A stretch of DNA of 64,000 nucleotides, from positions 65,913,243 to 65,977,242 of the forward strand of contig OZ018329.1 in assembly GCA_963969495.1 (NCBI GenBank). Direction: 5' to 3'. This document shows, one piece after another, positions 54,908 through 64,000 of the stretch (positions are counted from its first letter, which is position 1; every line of letters begins with the position of its first letter). The notes under the pieces are model-generated. The model saw nothing but the letters and a program-made list of their open reading frames with translations, made no database searches and was not told the DNA's origin. The position numbers and the translations under genes are program-made. This DNA is from Ceratothoa steindachneri (Eukaryota > Arthropoda > Malacostraca > Isopoda > Cymothoidae).

Positions 54908-57192
54908 TCACCATGCGAGTCTTTTCTTCCCTCCGCCTCGAAACCTTAGGCGGGCGTTGCGGCTTCGGAGGCGGGGGCCCTCTTTTCGATAAACCACCGT
55001 CTCCGAGCCACTCGCTCCACCTTGGGGCGTGGGCGAAGGAGCCAAAGCTCCTTTTTTGTTGTCCTCATTTTGGAGGACAGCGTTAGGAACCCTGGAAGAT
55101 GGCCTAGCGACCATCTTCAAGGTTTTTGCCTCTTGTGAGTCTAACGACTCTGTGGAGGTGCGTGGCCGTTTCGCCTTACTGGAAACAGTCACGCTGCGGA
55201 AAGAACGGGAAGCCCTGGTTTTAGCCGGGGCTTGGTGTGAACCCTTTTTGCCGCCATATTTACCAGGGTAGCGCCCGGGTGGACTAGAGCCTGCAGAAGG
55301 GCTCCGAATGGGCGTGGAAACAACCATGCTCGTTGGCCTGGATGGGCCATGAGCAGAGAGTGCCTTTCTAACTATTGAGGCATATGACGTTCCAGGCAGA
55401 GCCAGCACCAGGACCAAGTCCTTTGCCTCGCGGAATGAGAGTCGATCCTGGGCCTGAACGGCCAGATTTTTTTCTCAAGGAGATATGCACCACATTGCTT
55501 CGAAGAAGCGGGATGCGGCTCTCTGCAATTGACACACTTGGCCACACACGTTTTGGACTTATCGTGTGCGACCTTGGAGCAATTTACACAGACTTCGGGT
55601 GACCCCGACTTTGCACGTCTACATGAGCGATTCGTATGGCCGAAGTGGTGACAGTAATAGCACTGCTGCGGCAGTGGCACGAATGCCTTCACGCGGTAGC
55701 GGTACCAACCAGCACGCACCGACTCAGGGAGTTTGTCACAGTCAAACGTGATGAAAAGTGTAGGGGTGGGTCTCGAGGCCCCTCCCTGTTTTCTTATCAC
55801 ACGTTCGACCTTGACCGCTCCATGGTCGGCCAGCTCTAGGGTGATGTCCTCAATAGAGTATTTAACGAGATTCCTCACATAAACTTCCTCTTTCACAAAG
55901 TTCATGGTAGAGTGCAGCGTCACACTCACCGTGGTGCCATGAAGTGTCCGAAGAGCACTTATCTTGGCCACCTCGGCGGGATTCGCTGCATTTGCCAGAA
56001 GGCTCTCGTCCGAGAAACGGGTCACCTTCTGCTCTTTCCCAATTGCACTAGCTAATCCTCTCCTCTGATGGATCATGTGTTCTTGGACAACATGGGGCCA
56101 TCAGTGGAGCGAATAACGAGAAGCGTTTGAAGCCAGCGTGCTCGAAAACGCTAGGTAACCTCTGAATCAAGGGCCTCGATGTCATCGAGGCTCCACCCTG
56201 TGCATTTTTGGTCCTAGTCAGGGGATCCGCAACCGGGGGGGCAGAGGGGCCGGATGTGCCGATCTTGGCTTGGTCGCTTGCCAGAGTGGCAGCAGACCCA
56301 TCCGTCCCCGCAGCCCCCACGGATGGAGAGGGGCCCCGAGTCTTCTTCGTCTTTTTGGTCTTGGTCTTTTTCTTTTTTGGAGAGGAGGGCGGGAATGAAC
56401 CCGCTTCTCACCCCCGCCGGTAGAAGCCCCCAGGCCAGATGGACCGGCCTCAGCCAGGTAATTTTCCAAAATATAAAAGGTTCTGGTAGTCGTGGGAGCA
56501 CCGGTTGGAGGACATCCCTCCACTACTTGTACTGCTTCAGAAACCACAGCTGTTTGAGGAAGACCTTGCATAGGGGCGGATTCGGGTTCGGTGCTTGGTG
56601 CCAAGCCCGGATTTCCCTCCATGGAAGGCCCTACCTTCTGAGGCTTGGTTTGCTCAAGGACTAGGGCTATCTCAGGGGGCGCCTCCAGTTAACCATTCCC
56701 CCCCAAGACACCGCAGGTCCCGTTGGTAGTATCGTCACTAGTCTTTTGTTGGGAGGCATTGGCCTTGACCCCGGCAAGGTTCAATATTCTTGCCAGCAGG
56801 TCTTTTGAGGGAAGAGACCTCAGGGGCCGTGCTTCCCTCTTCCCATTAAGGGGGTTTGCCCTACCAAGCCGCTTCGATGTGGAGAGGCTGGCTAAGGGCT
56901 GCCTGCTGGCTTTCTTGGCAGTCCCCTTGAAAAGAACAGAGGGGACTGTCGTTGGTAAAAGAGAGGTGCCCGAAAGCACCTCCAGATAAGAAGGTGAGGG
57001 GGAGTCCCCTTCACCCGTAGGCGTAGGAGAGGAGTAAGCTTCCTCTCCGGTTAAAGAGATATGGAGGGTCCCCTGCGAGAGCACAGGGAAAGGCCCTTCA
57101 TTTTTTTGCTGGAGCTGCCCGAGGGTCGCTCCGTCGCTGTTTCAGGGGAAGTTGACGGTTGAGTTTTTTTTTTTATTTTCATCATTGGGCAT
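54908..57192 (-). pseudogene. ORF1 gag of I-type copy 2
   Basis: ATG 57192 (MPNDEN) is followed by an 11-base A-run (T's at 57164-57174) and a frame change, then TLGQLQQKNEGPFPVLSQGT (57085-57145) and SLTGEEAYSSP. The middle contains the basic patch RKRPRPKRRRR (about 56335-56370). The RNA-binding half (56076-55372) is a 234-codon open frame: NPAEVAKISALRTLHGTT, FITFDCDKLPESVRAGWYRY, then CYYCHHFGHTNRSC (about 55620-55662), CVNCSKVAHDKSKTC and CVNCREPHPASSKQC. A frameshift near 55440 leads into the Pro/Ser/Lys-rich tail ending at 54908. The protein would coat element RNA. Confidence 0.83.
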
Positions 57193-57707
57193 GGTGACCC
57201 TTTTTGTGCTACGCGACGCAATAGCTCATCACCTCTTGCAGTTGCCCGCACTGCAAGAGGTGCTTACAGGCCTAGCAGAGCCAGGCGCCGCCATTTCGGA
57301 CCACCCCTCCCACCTGGTTGCCTGGCAGTCCATCGGCATGGCTGCTTCATCTTGAACACGGCGTAAAATCAAGGATAGACGGTAAACTGAAGAAAAGGGA
57401 TTTGATGAAGGTATGGGTGGGGATGTAGCAGGTTGTTAAAACCAGCCACCCCAGACCGGAGCTCAGGGGTTAGGGAACATTGTCCCCCACCCCCTCAGCC
57501 CCGATGCGGGACGGTTGGCTGAGAGGAAGGTCAGCATCTACCCTGTGAAATTAGAGGCTGACCAGAGAAAGTTGTGGGAGAGGTTGTATGAAAAACGAGG
57601 AAACAAGTGTTTTGAAGAAAGGAGAAGAGGCTAAGCTGGGGTCGGACGGGGTGCTGAGTCCCATCAGCACGGCGGCAGGATGGCAAATCGCCGCGCCCCT
57701 TACGGGG
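57193..57707 (-). other. 5' leader of I-type copy 2
   Basis: About 515 bp of GC-rich untranslated sequence between the 5' end at the target-site duplication and ATG 57192. Non-LTR elements usually carry an internal promoter here. I see no TATA box, as expected for such promoters. The corresponding leader of copy 1 spans 38636-39162. Confidence 0.7.
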
Positions 57708-57720
57708 TCGAGTCATTGGA
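57708..57720. repeat. 13-bp target-site duplication, right copy
   Basis: TCGAGTCATTGGA, identical to 50856-50868. It lies directly at the 5' end of copy 2 and continues in frame into host RNase H sequence. Confidence 0.92.
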
Positions 57721-57840
57721 ATCTCCGCCTCCTCTGGTTTGCGATATCCGTGACGCCACGGTTTTGGCGAGCGGGGCGGATGTCGAGATTATCTTCTTGT
57801 GGGTTCCTGGACATGTAAGAATTGCGAGGAATAAAATCTC
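57708..57840 (+). pseudogene. Older I-type element, RNase H remainder (host 1, right piece)
   Basis: VESLESPPPLVCDIRDATVL (57706-57765) then ASGADVEIIFLWVPGHVRIA (57766-57825) continues the RNase H frame that stops at 50868, when one copy of the 13-bp duplication is removed. Similarity ends at about 57837 (ARNK) and ordinary AT-rich DNA follows, so the host's C-terminal domain and 3' end are missing. Confidence 0.85.
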
Positions 57841-60480
57841 CCTTCTGAATCTTCTTCCTCGCCACCTCTCTTTTATCTTTTCCTCTAAACACCAACTACT
57901 TAAATATAATAGAGTACAGATAGATCTGTTTCGATAATTCCATACTCAGATCTATCGCAAGTTTTACATTTAACACAACCATCAGCATATTATTTTATTT
58001 TTCACCAGTAGCAGACTGCACATACTCTTACATTAATTTCTCTTCTTTTTACCTAATAGATTTTGACTTAAATTATTTCACTTCGTGTTTAAATAATTAC
58101 TTTTTTAAATATCAAATATATATCAGCAAAGTAACATTCCACTCTTTTTCCATTACTGCTCTTTGGGATTTTCCATAAATGGGCAGGGAAGGATTTTGAC
58201 GCCTTCAACGTTATACTTTTGTCCTATGGGAAACATGCCCAAAGAGATGTTTAGAGAATGAGTCTTGGCGTTACCAATGGAGTATTTTGTCGTAAGGAAA
58301 ACTTGTTGAGATTCTCAAAATAATTGAGTGAGGCCACATATGAAAGGCGTAGGCAAGGAAATATTGGCGCAGACGGGTAAGAAATAAAACAGCGCCAGAG
58401 TGAAATTGCATTAAGAAAGGCACAGTAGGTCGGCCAATGGGGTAGGTGAGTTTGCCCTATGGATGTAGCAGAAATCGCATAATACTTTGAGGCGTAAAAT
58501 AAGTTGCGTTCGTAGCTGCCTCATTGATTGATGTCAAGGAGCAGGAAAGGTTCCGAGGATTTCCGTGAATTATTATCATCTTCCTGCTGGACAAACTTGG
58601 CCGCCATAAAGGTAATATTCATGGCCAAAGGGAATAAACGAAAAGTAATTCTTGTTTGTTCCCTTTTGTTGAGTTAAATGGAAGTGATTACATAGTATGT
58701 CCCACTCTCTAATATGGGTACGTACGTAATTGAGTCAAACCGGCAAATCTCAGCCCTGTACTCGGGGAGGTATGCAGCGAAGGAAAGGCAATGGCCTCCC
58801 AAAGTAAGAATGCGACTTAATTACAGGTTGGCTATTCAAAAGGGGAACTCGTTTGCCAGATTCAACTCAAGCATTATTTAAGGAAACACCTTTACAAAAA
58901 TAAGCTTTAATACAAGATAAATGATTAAATATGGAGACAAGAGTAATAATGAAAATAAGCACAAACGGTTAGTGTGGCAATGAATATTTTAGCGGTCAGG
59001 AATTAATCCAAGCTGGGCCCGGGAATTATTAACTGATTCGATGGTTTAAATAAGAGGACTAAGATTACTAAATCTTTTAGTTATGCGATTATGGTTTTTT
59101 TTTAGAACTTGAGAGAATGAGGTGACTTACGAGGGTAGGATTCTGGATTATCTCAGATAATTGACGGGAGCAGAAGACCATTGGCCATGTCTTTGTTGAA
59201 CTAGCACAGTAGAGACTCGTCAACGGAATAGCGTAGATTCTCTACAAAGACGAATGAGAAGAGGTGAAGCCAAGGAAAGTCTTCCGGGACGTAATTAAGT
59301 AGTGGTAATCTTCTTTTGAAGAGAGCCGATTACGGAGAGGATCTGCTCAAGCAATCACAACAACGAATCTCGGTTTGACTGGGATACAGATAAACTTGAT
59401 CTGAGCCACAAGACTTCCTAACTCGTACTCTCTGGTGAGAACTATGAACTTCGTCTTAAATACTGGAGTTCGTCTAAAGGCAAAGATGGAGGGGGGGAGA
59501 TAAGCGAAGTCCCAAGGGATAGCATGGCAAGAATTCCAGATGCAACCTATGATGATGGGCGTGAATACGGCTCCCTCAAAAACGTGGGACCTTTGTGCTT
59601 GTTGACCGCAGTCTTTCCCTTGTAGATTTGGGAATCACCTACCTTTTTGATAGAAGCGATTAATGGATCAAAGGAAAATGGGACAAAAAACAGGGCCATT
59701 AAATGTCCACACCCCGTCTTCGCTTGCACACCTGCGATGGAGTGCCCCGTGTAAAATGCTATATCTAATTACTGTAGGTTCGCTTCAGCCACGCGCACTA
59801 TATTGCCCATAGAAATCTTTAAATAGACATCTTTCTTCTACACTCTTTTCACACTTTGAGATTCTCTTCTCCCATATTGTTCTGGCCGGTGGCTCATTTC
59901 GCAAGCCGGTCGCCGACCAGCTTTCGACCATTCCTCTCTGATCGGGGCAAAATGAGGGGTAAAGGGCTGGCTTGACCCTCCTTCTGGCACTGATTGGGAT
60001 GGTGGGTTTTAGCATGTTTGGATTCTTCCTTCCCATTTCTCCTCTCGCCACCCATCTTTCCGTTCTTTACTTAACGTTTTAGGTACCCGAAATTGGATGT
60101 GAGGTAACATCTGGAGGCCTGCGTGTCTCCACGCCCCCAACTTTCACGGTAAGACATCCTGGCCTCAACACCCGCAGGAAGATCCTAAACAATTTATCTT
60201 CCACACATTTTTCAATTTCTCTCGCTTTCTCACTTTATTTACAGATCTCTGCTTACAAACTTTCCGAATGTCTCTGCCTCGTTGTTATTGCACTTTAAAT
60301 TCGAGGAAAAGATCTGTGTATGCGAGGCCCTTCTAGGGATAGGATGAAAAAATCCTGTGGGAGCTGTTGCCTATGATGAGCAATTTCGCGTCGCAGCTGT
60401 GAAATTGTTGCATTAACGGTACAATCGCCGGGGACACAGATGCCAGATTATGGTACAGCATTATTGAAATAGAGCTTCGT
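57841..60480. other. No recognisable gene
   Basis: Mixed AT-rich sequence. An 88-codon minus-strand frame at 59785-60051 (with KPALYPSFCPDQRGMVESW) has a protein-like composition but no family I recognise. It could be part of an unmapped repeat. No RNA gene found. Confidence 0.35.
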
Positions 60481-60680
60481 ATGTGAGGACTGACATGGCA
60501 ATGTGAAGATGGACATGAAAATGTGAGGAAGGATATGGCAATGTGAGGATAGACATGGCATTGTGAGGATGGACATGGCAATGTGAGAATAGACATGGCA
60601 TTGTGAGGATGTACATGGTAATGCGAGGATGGATGTGGCAATGTGAGGATAGACATGGCATTGTGAGGATGGACATGGAA
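60481..60680. repeat. 20-bp minisatellite, 10 units
   Basis: Exactly ten 20-bp units with consensus ATGTGAGGATGGACATGGCA and few substitutions. Several units alternate ATGTG/TTGTG and GGATGG/GGATAG starts, suggesting a 40-bp higher-order pair in the right half. The long minus-strand frames across it (His/Pro/Ser/Leu-rich) are open only because the unit lacks stops on that strand. Confidence 0.96.
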
Positions 60681-60710
60681 AATTGAAATATTAAAACTCG
60701 TCGAATTCAA

Positions 60711-63585
60711 ATATTGTGGAGAAGAGTTTAAGATCCACTTTTAGGGATCAAGCTCTTACAAAAAATAGAGACTTATTGTTACAGGTTTAAAGAGGTGTTG
60801 TCTATTTTAGAAATTGAATAGTGACAAGTATTCAGAATAGTCAACACCAATCAACAAATCACGGCTTTGATTTGACTATTTGATCTAATTTGCTGACTTG
60901 TAATAAGAGAAATTTGAGTTAACGAACTTCTTCATCAGGAACGTTTTTGAAAGAGTTTATGACAGAAAAAGAAAATAGGACTCTATAGAAGATAAATAAC
61001 TCAGTGTTTAAATCTTAGTGTCCATTTCGGTCATACCTGGAATAGTGGAGCCAAAATAGCACACCCACTATACCGGAATGTGACCTTGTGCGGCAATTAA
61101 GGCACGTATCAACACCAGAGACACAATCATGTTTTGTTACGAAACAATACTAATCAGTAAATGAGGTTTGACCTATCATGGATATCGGTCACTATGGAGA
61201 GTAGGCCGAATAAAGGAAAATGAAATGAAAAGTGAGAGACAAAGAACAGATCGCCCTCCCCCTTCCCCTTGGCCCTCATAAGAGTGGCTTTGTAGTCCCT
61301 CGCAGCCACACTGTACAAAGCTTATGTAGGCTCAAGGCAATTTAGGTAGGAGTGAGAGGGAGGGAAAGAAGAAAGTTTAAGGGTAGGACAGCGAGGAAGT
61401 ATAGTAGGAGACAAAAATGGAACTTAGTTGTGGGACCTACAGCTTAACATGGAATCCGAACGAGATGTATTATTAGCTTTTTAATGAGTTATATTTCCAA
61501 GTGGCGACGATAACCAAAGTGTGAATAAGGGCGTGAGGGAGATAACAAAATTCAACTGGTTCACGAAACTCAGAAAATTATCTTACTTATCTAATTATAC
61601 AAAGAGAATGGAATATTAATATTTCAGCCACTTTCTCATTTTGCTCTCGATATCTTTCCGTATATCCACATTTATTTTGCTCTCTCTACTCTATGTATGT
61701 GCGTGCATAAATCGTTCGGCCGTTTATTCAGTCTTTTTTTATTTCTTTCTTGCGTGTGTGCTCTCTTACTATCTCTAATCTAGTCACAATAACCTTTTAC
61801 ATTCAGAGATTTGTATGTATGTATGCAAACACGCATCACCTCAAATTTTTTGTATGTTTTTTAAATGTACTTTATGCAATACTTTCAATTTATTTTTTTA
61901 ACGCACAAATTAATAGATTCAAACTTAACCAAATTAGTGGCAAAATAATCCCAAAGTGAAAGTTATTGGAACCACGGTGGCGCTTTGCAGTTGGCAGTTA
62001 CAAAAATTCTGAGCATCTGTCTGTCTGTTTCAAATGTTCTTATTTAATTTCCTTCTGTCTCTGTATATAGTTTGTCTAACATGCATCTTACAACCTGTCT
62101 TATAATATCAGTTTGTCCCAATGTGTTTATGTCCCCTTATCTTTGGCTAATGATTTGAGAAATGGATCTCCATTCCTCTGTGGCATCTTATTTTTTGCAG
62201 ATGAATGTATGGTTTCTTAGCCGTGTACCTCTCTGCCCATATGTATTTCTGGTCTGAAAAGGATAAGCTAATAAATAGATGTCCCCAGAATAATAAAAAT
62301 GAATCTCGCTCAAGTCTCATAGTCGATGCAAGGATTTATTATTTTTCGACACCGAAGATTATAACGTGGTAGGTTTTGCTTGCATTGTCATCGCTATCGT
62401 GATGTTAACATGTATCGTAGTAAATTGGAACATACCAATGTGTGAAATAAGTTTTAAAAGTGATTATGTTAGAAGGAGAGAGTGTATATTAGGTCCGTGC
62501 ATGTCTTTTTATAGTATTGCTGGCTAAGTTTGTTTTCACTTTTGTAGGTTATTTTACAAACTTTCTTCTTAAAAAAACATTTTGACAAAACCTTCATAAA
62601 ACGCTAAATAGCCCAATATATTTACCTAAAAATAAAAAAGTTAATAATGTTTAGATTTGTACGAAAACCTGAGGCATGCAATATGTACACCATTCAAAGT
62701 AGGTCAGTAGTATCGTAGTAAATGAGGTGTTATTAACGGTTATATTTTAATGTCAAACATGATATTATTTTCAGTAGAATTATCTATCGAATGATAAATC
62801 TTGTATTTGTGTTGTTGATCTTTGTGGCGAGGTTGTTGTAGGAATTTATCTCTCTTATTAAATAATAAAATTTACAAAAATATAGGCTCATTTGAAATAA
62901 AAAAAAATTAGTACTACAATGAAGAGCCACCATTGTTGTATTTTGAGTATGTCTTTTCTTAACAAACTTGTTCCTTGGAGCGTGCATACTTCCTCTACAC
63001 CCATGTAGGGTTGATGAAGATTACTAAATTACATTCTTTTCTTCATCTCAAAATCTAATTACTCCTGATTTTTTTCACTCTTCGATTCGTTTTTACTTTA
63101 TCAGACTGGATTTATCTATATTTTTCCGCTGTTTAGTTAAACTCGGTTATGGCTGTAGAAGGTCGTTAAATCCAGTCTCTCTCCCCTTTATATATTAATA
63201 TGTTAAAGTATTACCAAATTTAATTCAATTTAAACTAGTTAGTTATAAGAGAATCATTTTCTATAAAAATAAAGAAAACTTTTAGGGATAACATTCTTAT
63301 TTATCCGTTGTATACAATACACACGAGGAAAAAAAAGCCCGTTAAAGTTTTGCAGTTGATTCCTAGTGGAAATTCGAGGTACTTCCATTAATCCATTGGA
63401 TTATTAGAGGGATGAAGTTAGTTGCTACCGTTACCATTATCTGAAAGTTTTACAAACATTATTTTTTAAAGGCTAATTGACTCATTAAATGACTTTAAGA
63501 CAATTTTCACAGAGAAAAATATTTATAGATAAAGGATTCATCTTTCATTTGTTATTATTTCATGTCTCTAGCTGCAATGGTTATT
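60711..63585. other. No recognisable feature
   Basis: AT-rich sequence with short frames. No domain, RNA gene or tandem repeat that I can support. Confidence 0.4.
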
Positions 63586-63589
63586 GTGA

Positions 63590-64000
63590 TGTTGTTTCTC
63601 AAAAACTGTCCAATTTTGGGGGCCACCCTGTACAAATCCTGCTCTCATGAACATCTGCTCCATATTTTAACACTGACCGAGATGGCTCCCAAAGAGGTAA
63701 GCTATTAGAGCTATGAACGACGCTCTTACGTGTTAATGCTTTAAGGGGATATCTAAAAAAAACAGTAGGGACTAATTATTTGAGACTACCTGTGTCCTTA
63801 TATGACCCAACTTGTGGACGTGTTAATAAAGTTTGAATAAAATCATTTTGCCTGCATGGGCGATATGGACAAGACCTAATTGCAAATTCTCCTAAATAAC
63901 GAGGAGGAGTGCCTCTTTTTTATAGTTTAAGGAATCTTAGGATCCTAGGACCAAGTGGTAGCCAATTCTTATTAAATGCATCCCTCCATCGGTTTATCGG
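63590..64000 (+). mobile_element. 5' end of a Tc1/mariner-like element at the window edge
   Basis: TTTTGGGGGCCACCCTGTAC (63613-63632) resembles the inner end of Tc1/mariner inverted repeats, where the GGGTGGCCC word is common. It is followed after about 50 bp by ATG 63682 in ATGGCTCCCAAAGAG (MAPKE), a frequent opening of such transposases. CGTGTTAATAAAGTTTGAA (about 63818-63836) would match a VNKFE helix-turn-helix segment. Stops intervene early, so this too is a relic. The rest lies beyond the window. Confidence 0.4.

Larger units (their letters stand above)
50869..57707 (-). mobile_element. I-type non-LTR retrotransposon, copy 2 (full length, defective)
   Basis: About 6.84 kb on the minus strand with exact ends: a 5' leader starting at 57707 (CCCCGTAAGGGGCG), ORF1 gag (57192-54908), ORF2 (about 54860-51097), a short 3' region, and an A-run tail (T's at 50869-50877). 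It is flanked by the 13-bp duplication TCGAGTCATTGGA, the expected product of target-primed reverse transcription. The insertion is antisense within the RNase H of an older relative. GC content is visibly higher than the flanks. The RNase H after RT puts it in the I group. Frameshifts, and a roughly 60-bp loss in the RT relative to copy 1, make it non-autonomous as read. Confidence 0.92.

Noticed and set aside
60333..60710. Minus-strand 125-codon His/Pro/Ser-rich frame
   Set aside because: It is produced by the 20-bp minisatellite, which contains no stop in the frames concerned. No start context or domain.
1..64000. CRISPR arrays, bacterial operons, ribosomal RNA genes
   Set aside because: No evenly spaced short direct repeats with unique spacers, no prokaryotic gene organisation and no rRNA-like sequence were seen. 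The content is that of a eukaryotic repeat landscape.

Overview
This window looks like repeat-rich intergenic DNA from an arthropod nuclear genome, most likely a crustacean (decapod-like). That assignment is inference. It rests on the AT-rich background, (TA)n tracts, pentameric satellite, 20-bp minisatellite, and the mixture of mariner, Tc1 and several non-LTR retrotransposon lineages. I see no bacterial, viral or organellar gene organisation and no intact host protein gene. Three short stretches (about 25.87-26.06, 27.85-28.12 and 30.57-30.85 kb) look somewhat like exons but are unproven.

Layout, left part: 0-0.64 kb is a Tc1/mariner transposase relic (-). 1.7-2.15 kb is two TA tracts, one enclosing a 273-bp MITE with perfect inverted repeats. 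2.69-3.48 kb is a decayed reverse transcriptase (-). 3.88-4.74 kb is a mariner transposase relic (-). 6.6-11.25 kb is a Jockey-type non-LTR element (+): gag with three zinc knuckles, a Pro/Thr/Ser-rich tail, endonuclease, RT with YADD, and an (ATC)n tail. 11.69-15.93 kb is a second non-LTR family (+) whose 3' end runs directly into more than 1 kb of TAGCC/TAGCA-type pentamer satellite. 18-20 kb holds a dispersed repeat built on a doubled 128-bp unit. 20.3-22.8 kb holds two broken pieces of the second family in opposite orientations.

Middle part: two copies of one mariner-like transposase (23.94-24.88 kb + and 46.5-47.6 kb -). Two copies of one Tc1-like transposase (28.7-29.7 and 30.85-31.74 kb, both +). 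Two CR1/L2-like RT fossils (26.5-27.2 kb - and 43.35-43.56 kb +). Several old tandem repeats and one possible hAT-like MITE.

Dominant feature: four copies of one GC-rich I-type non-LTR family (ORF1 gag with zinc knuckles; ORF2 = AP-endonuclease, RT with YVDD, RNase H, Cys/His-rich C-terminus; A-rich 3' tail). Two younger, nearly full-length copies lie on the minus strand (32.77-39.16 and 50.87-57.71 kb). Each is inserted antisense into the RNase H region of an older plus-strand relative (hosts at 31.74-32.77/39.16-39.86 kb and 48.9-50.87/57.71-57.84 kb). The 50.87-57.71 kb insertion is bounded by an exact 13-bp target-site duplication. All copies carry stops, frameshifts or deletions, so none looks autonomous as read here. 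From about 57.84 kb to the right end I recognise only a 20-bp x 10 minisatellite and the 5' end of another Tc1/mariner-like element at the window edge.
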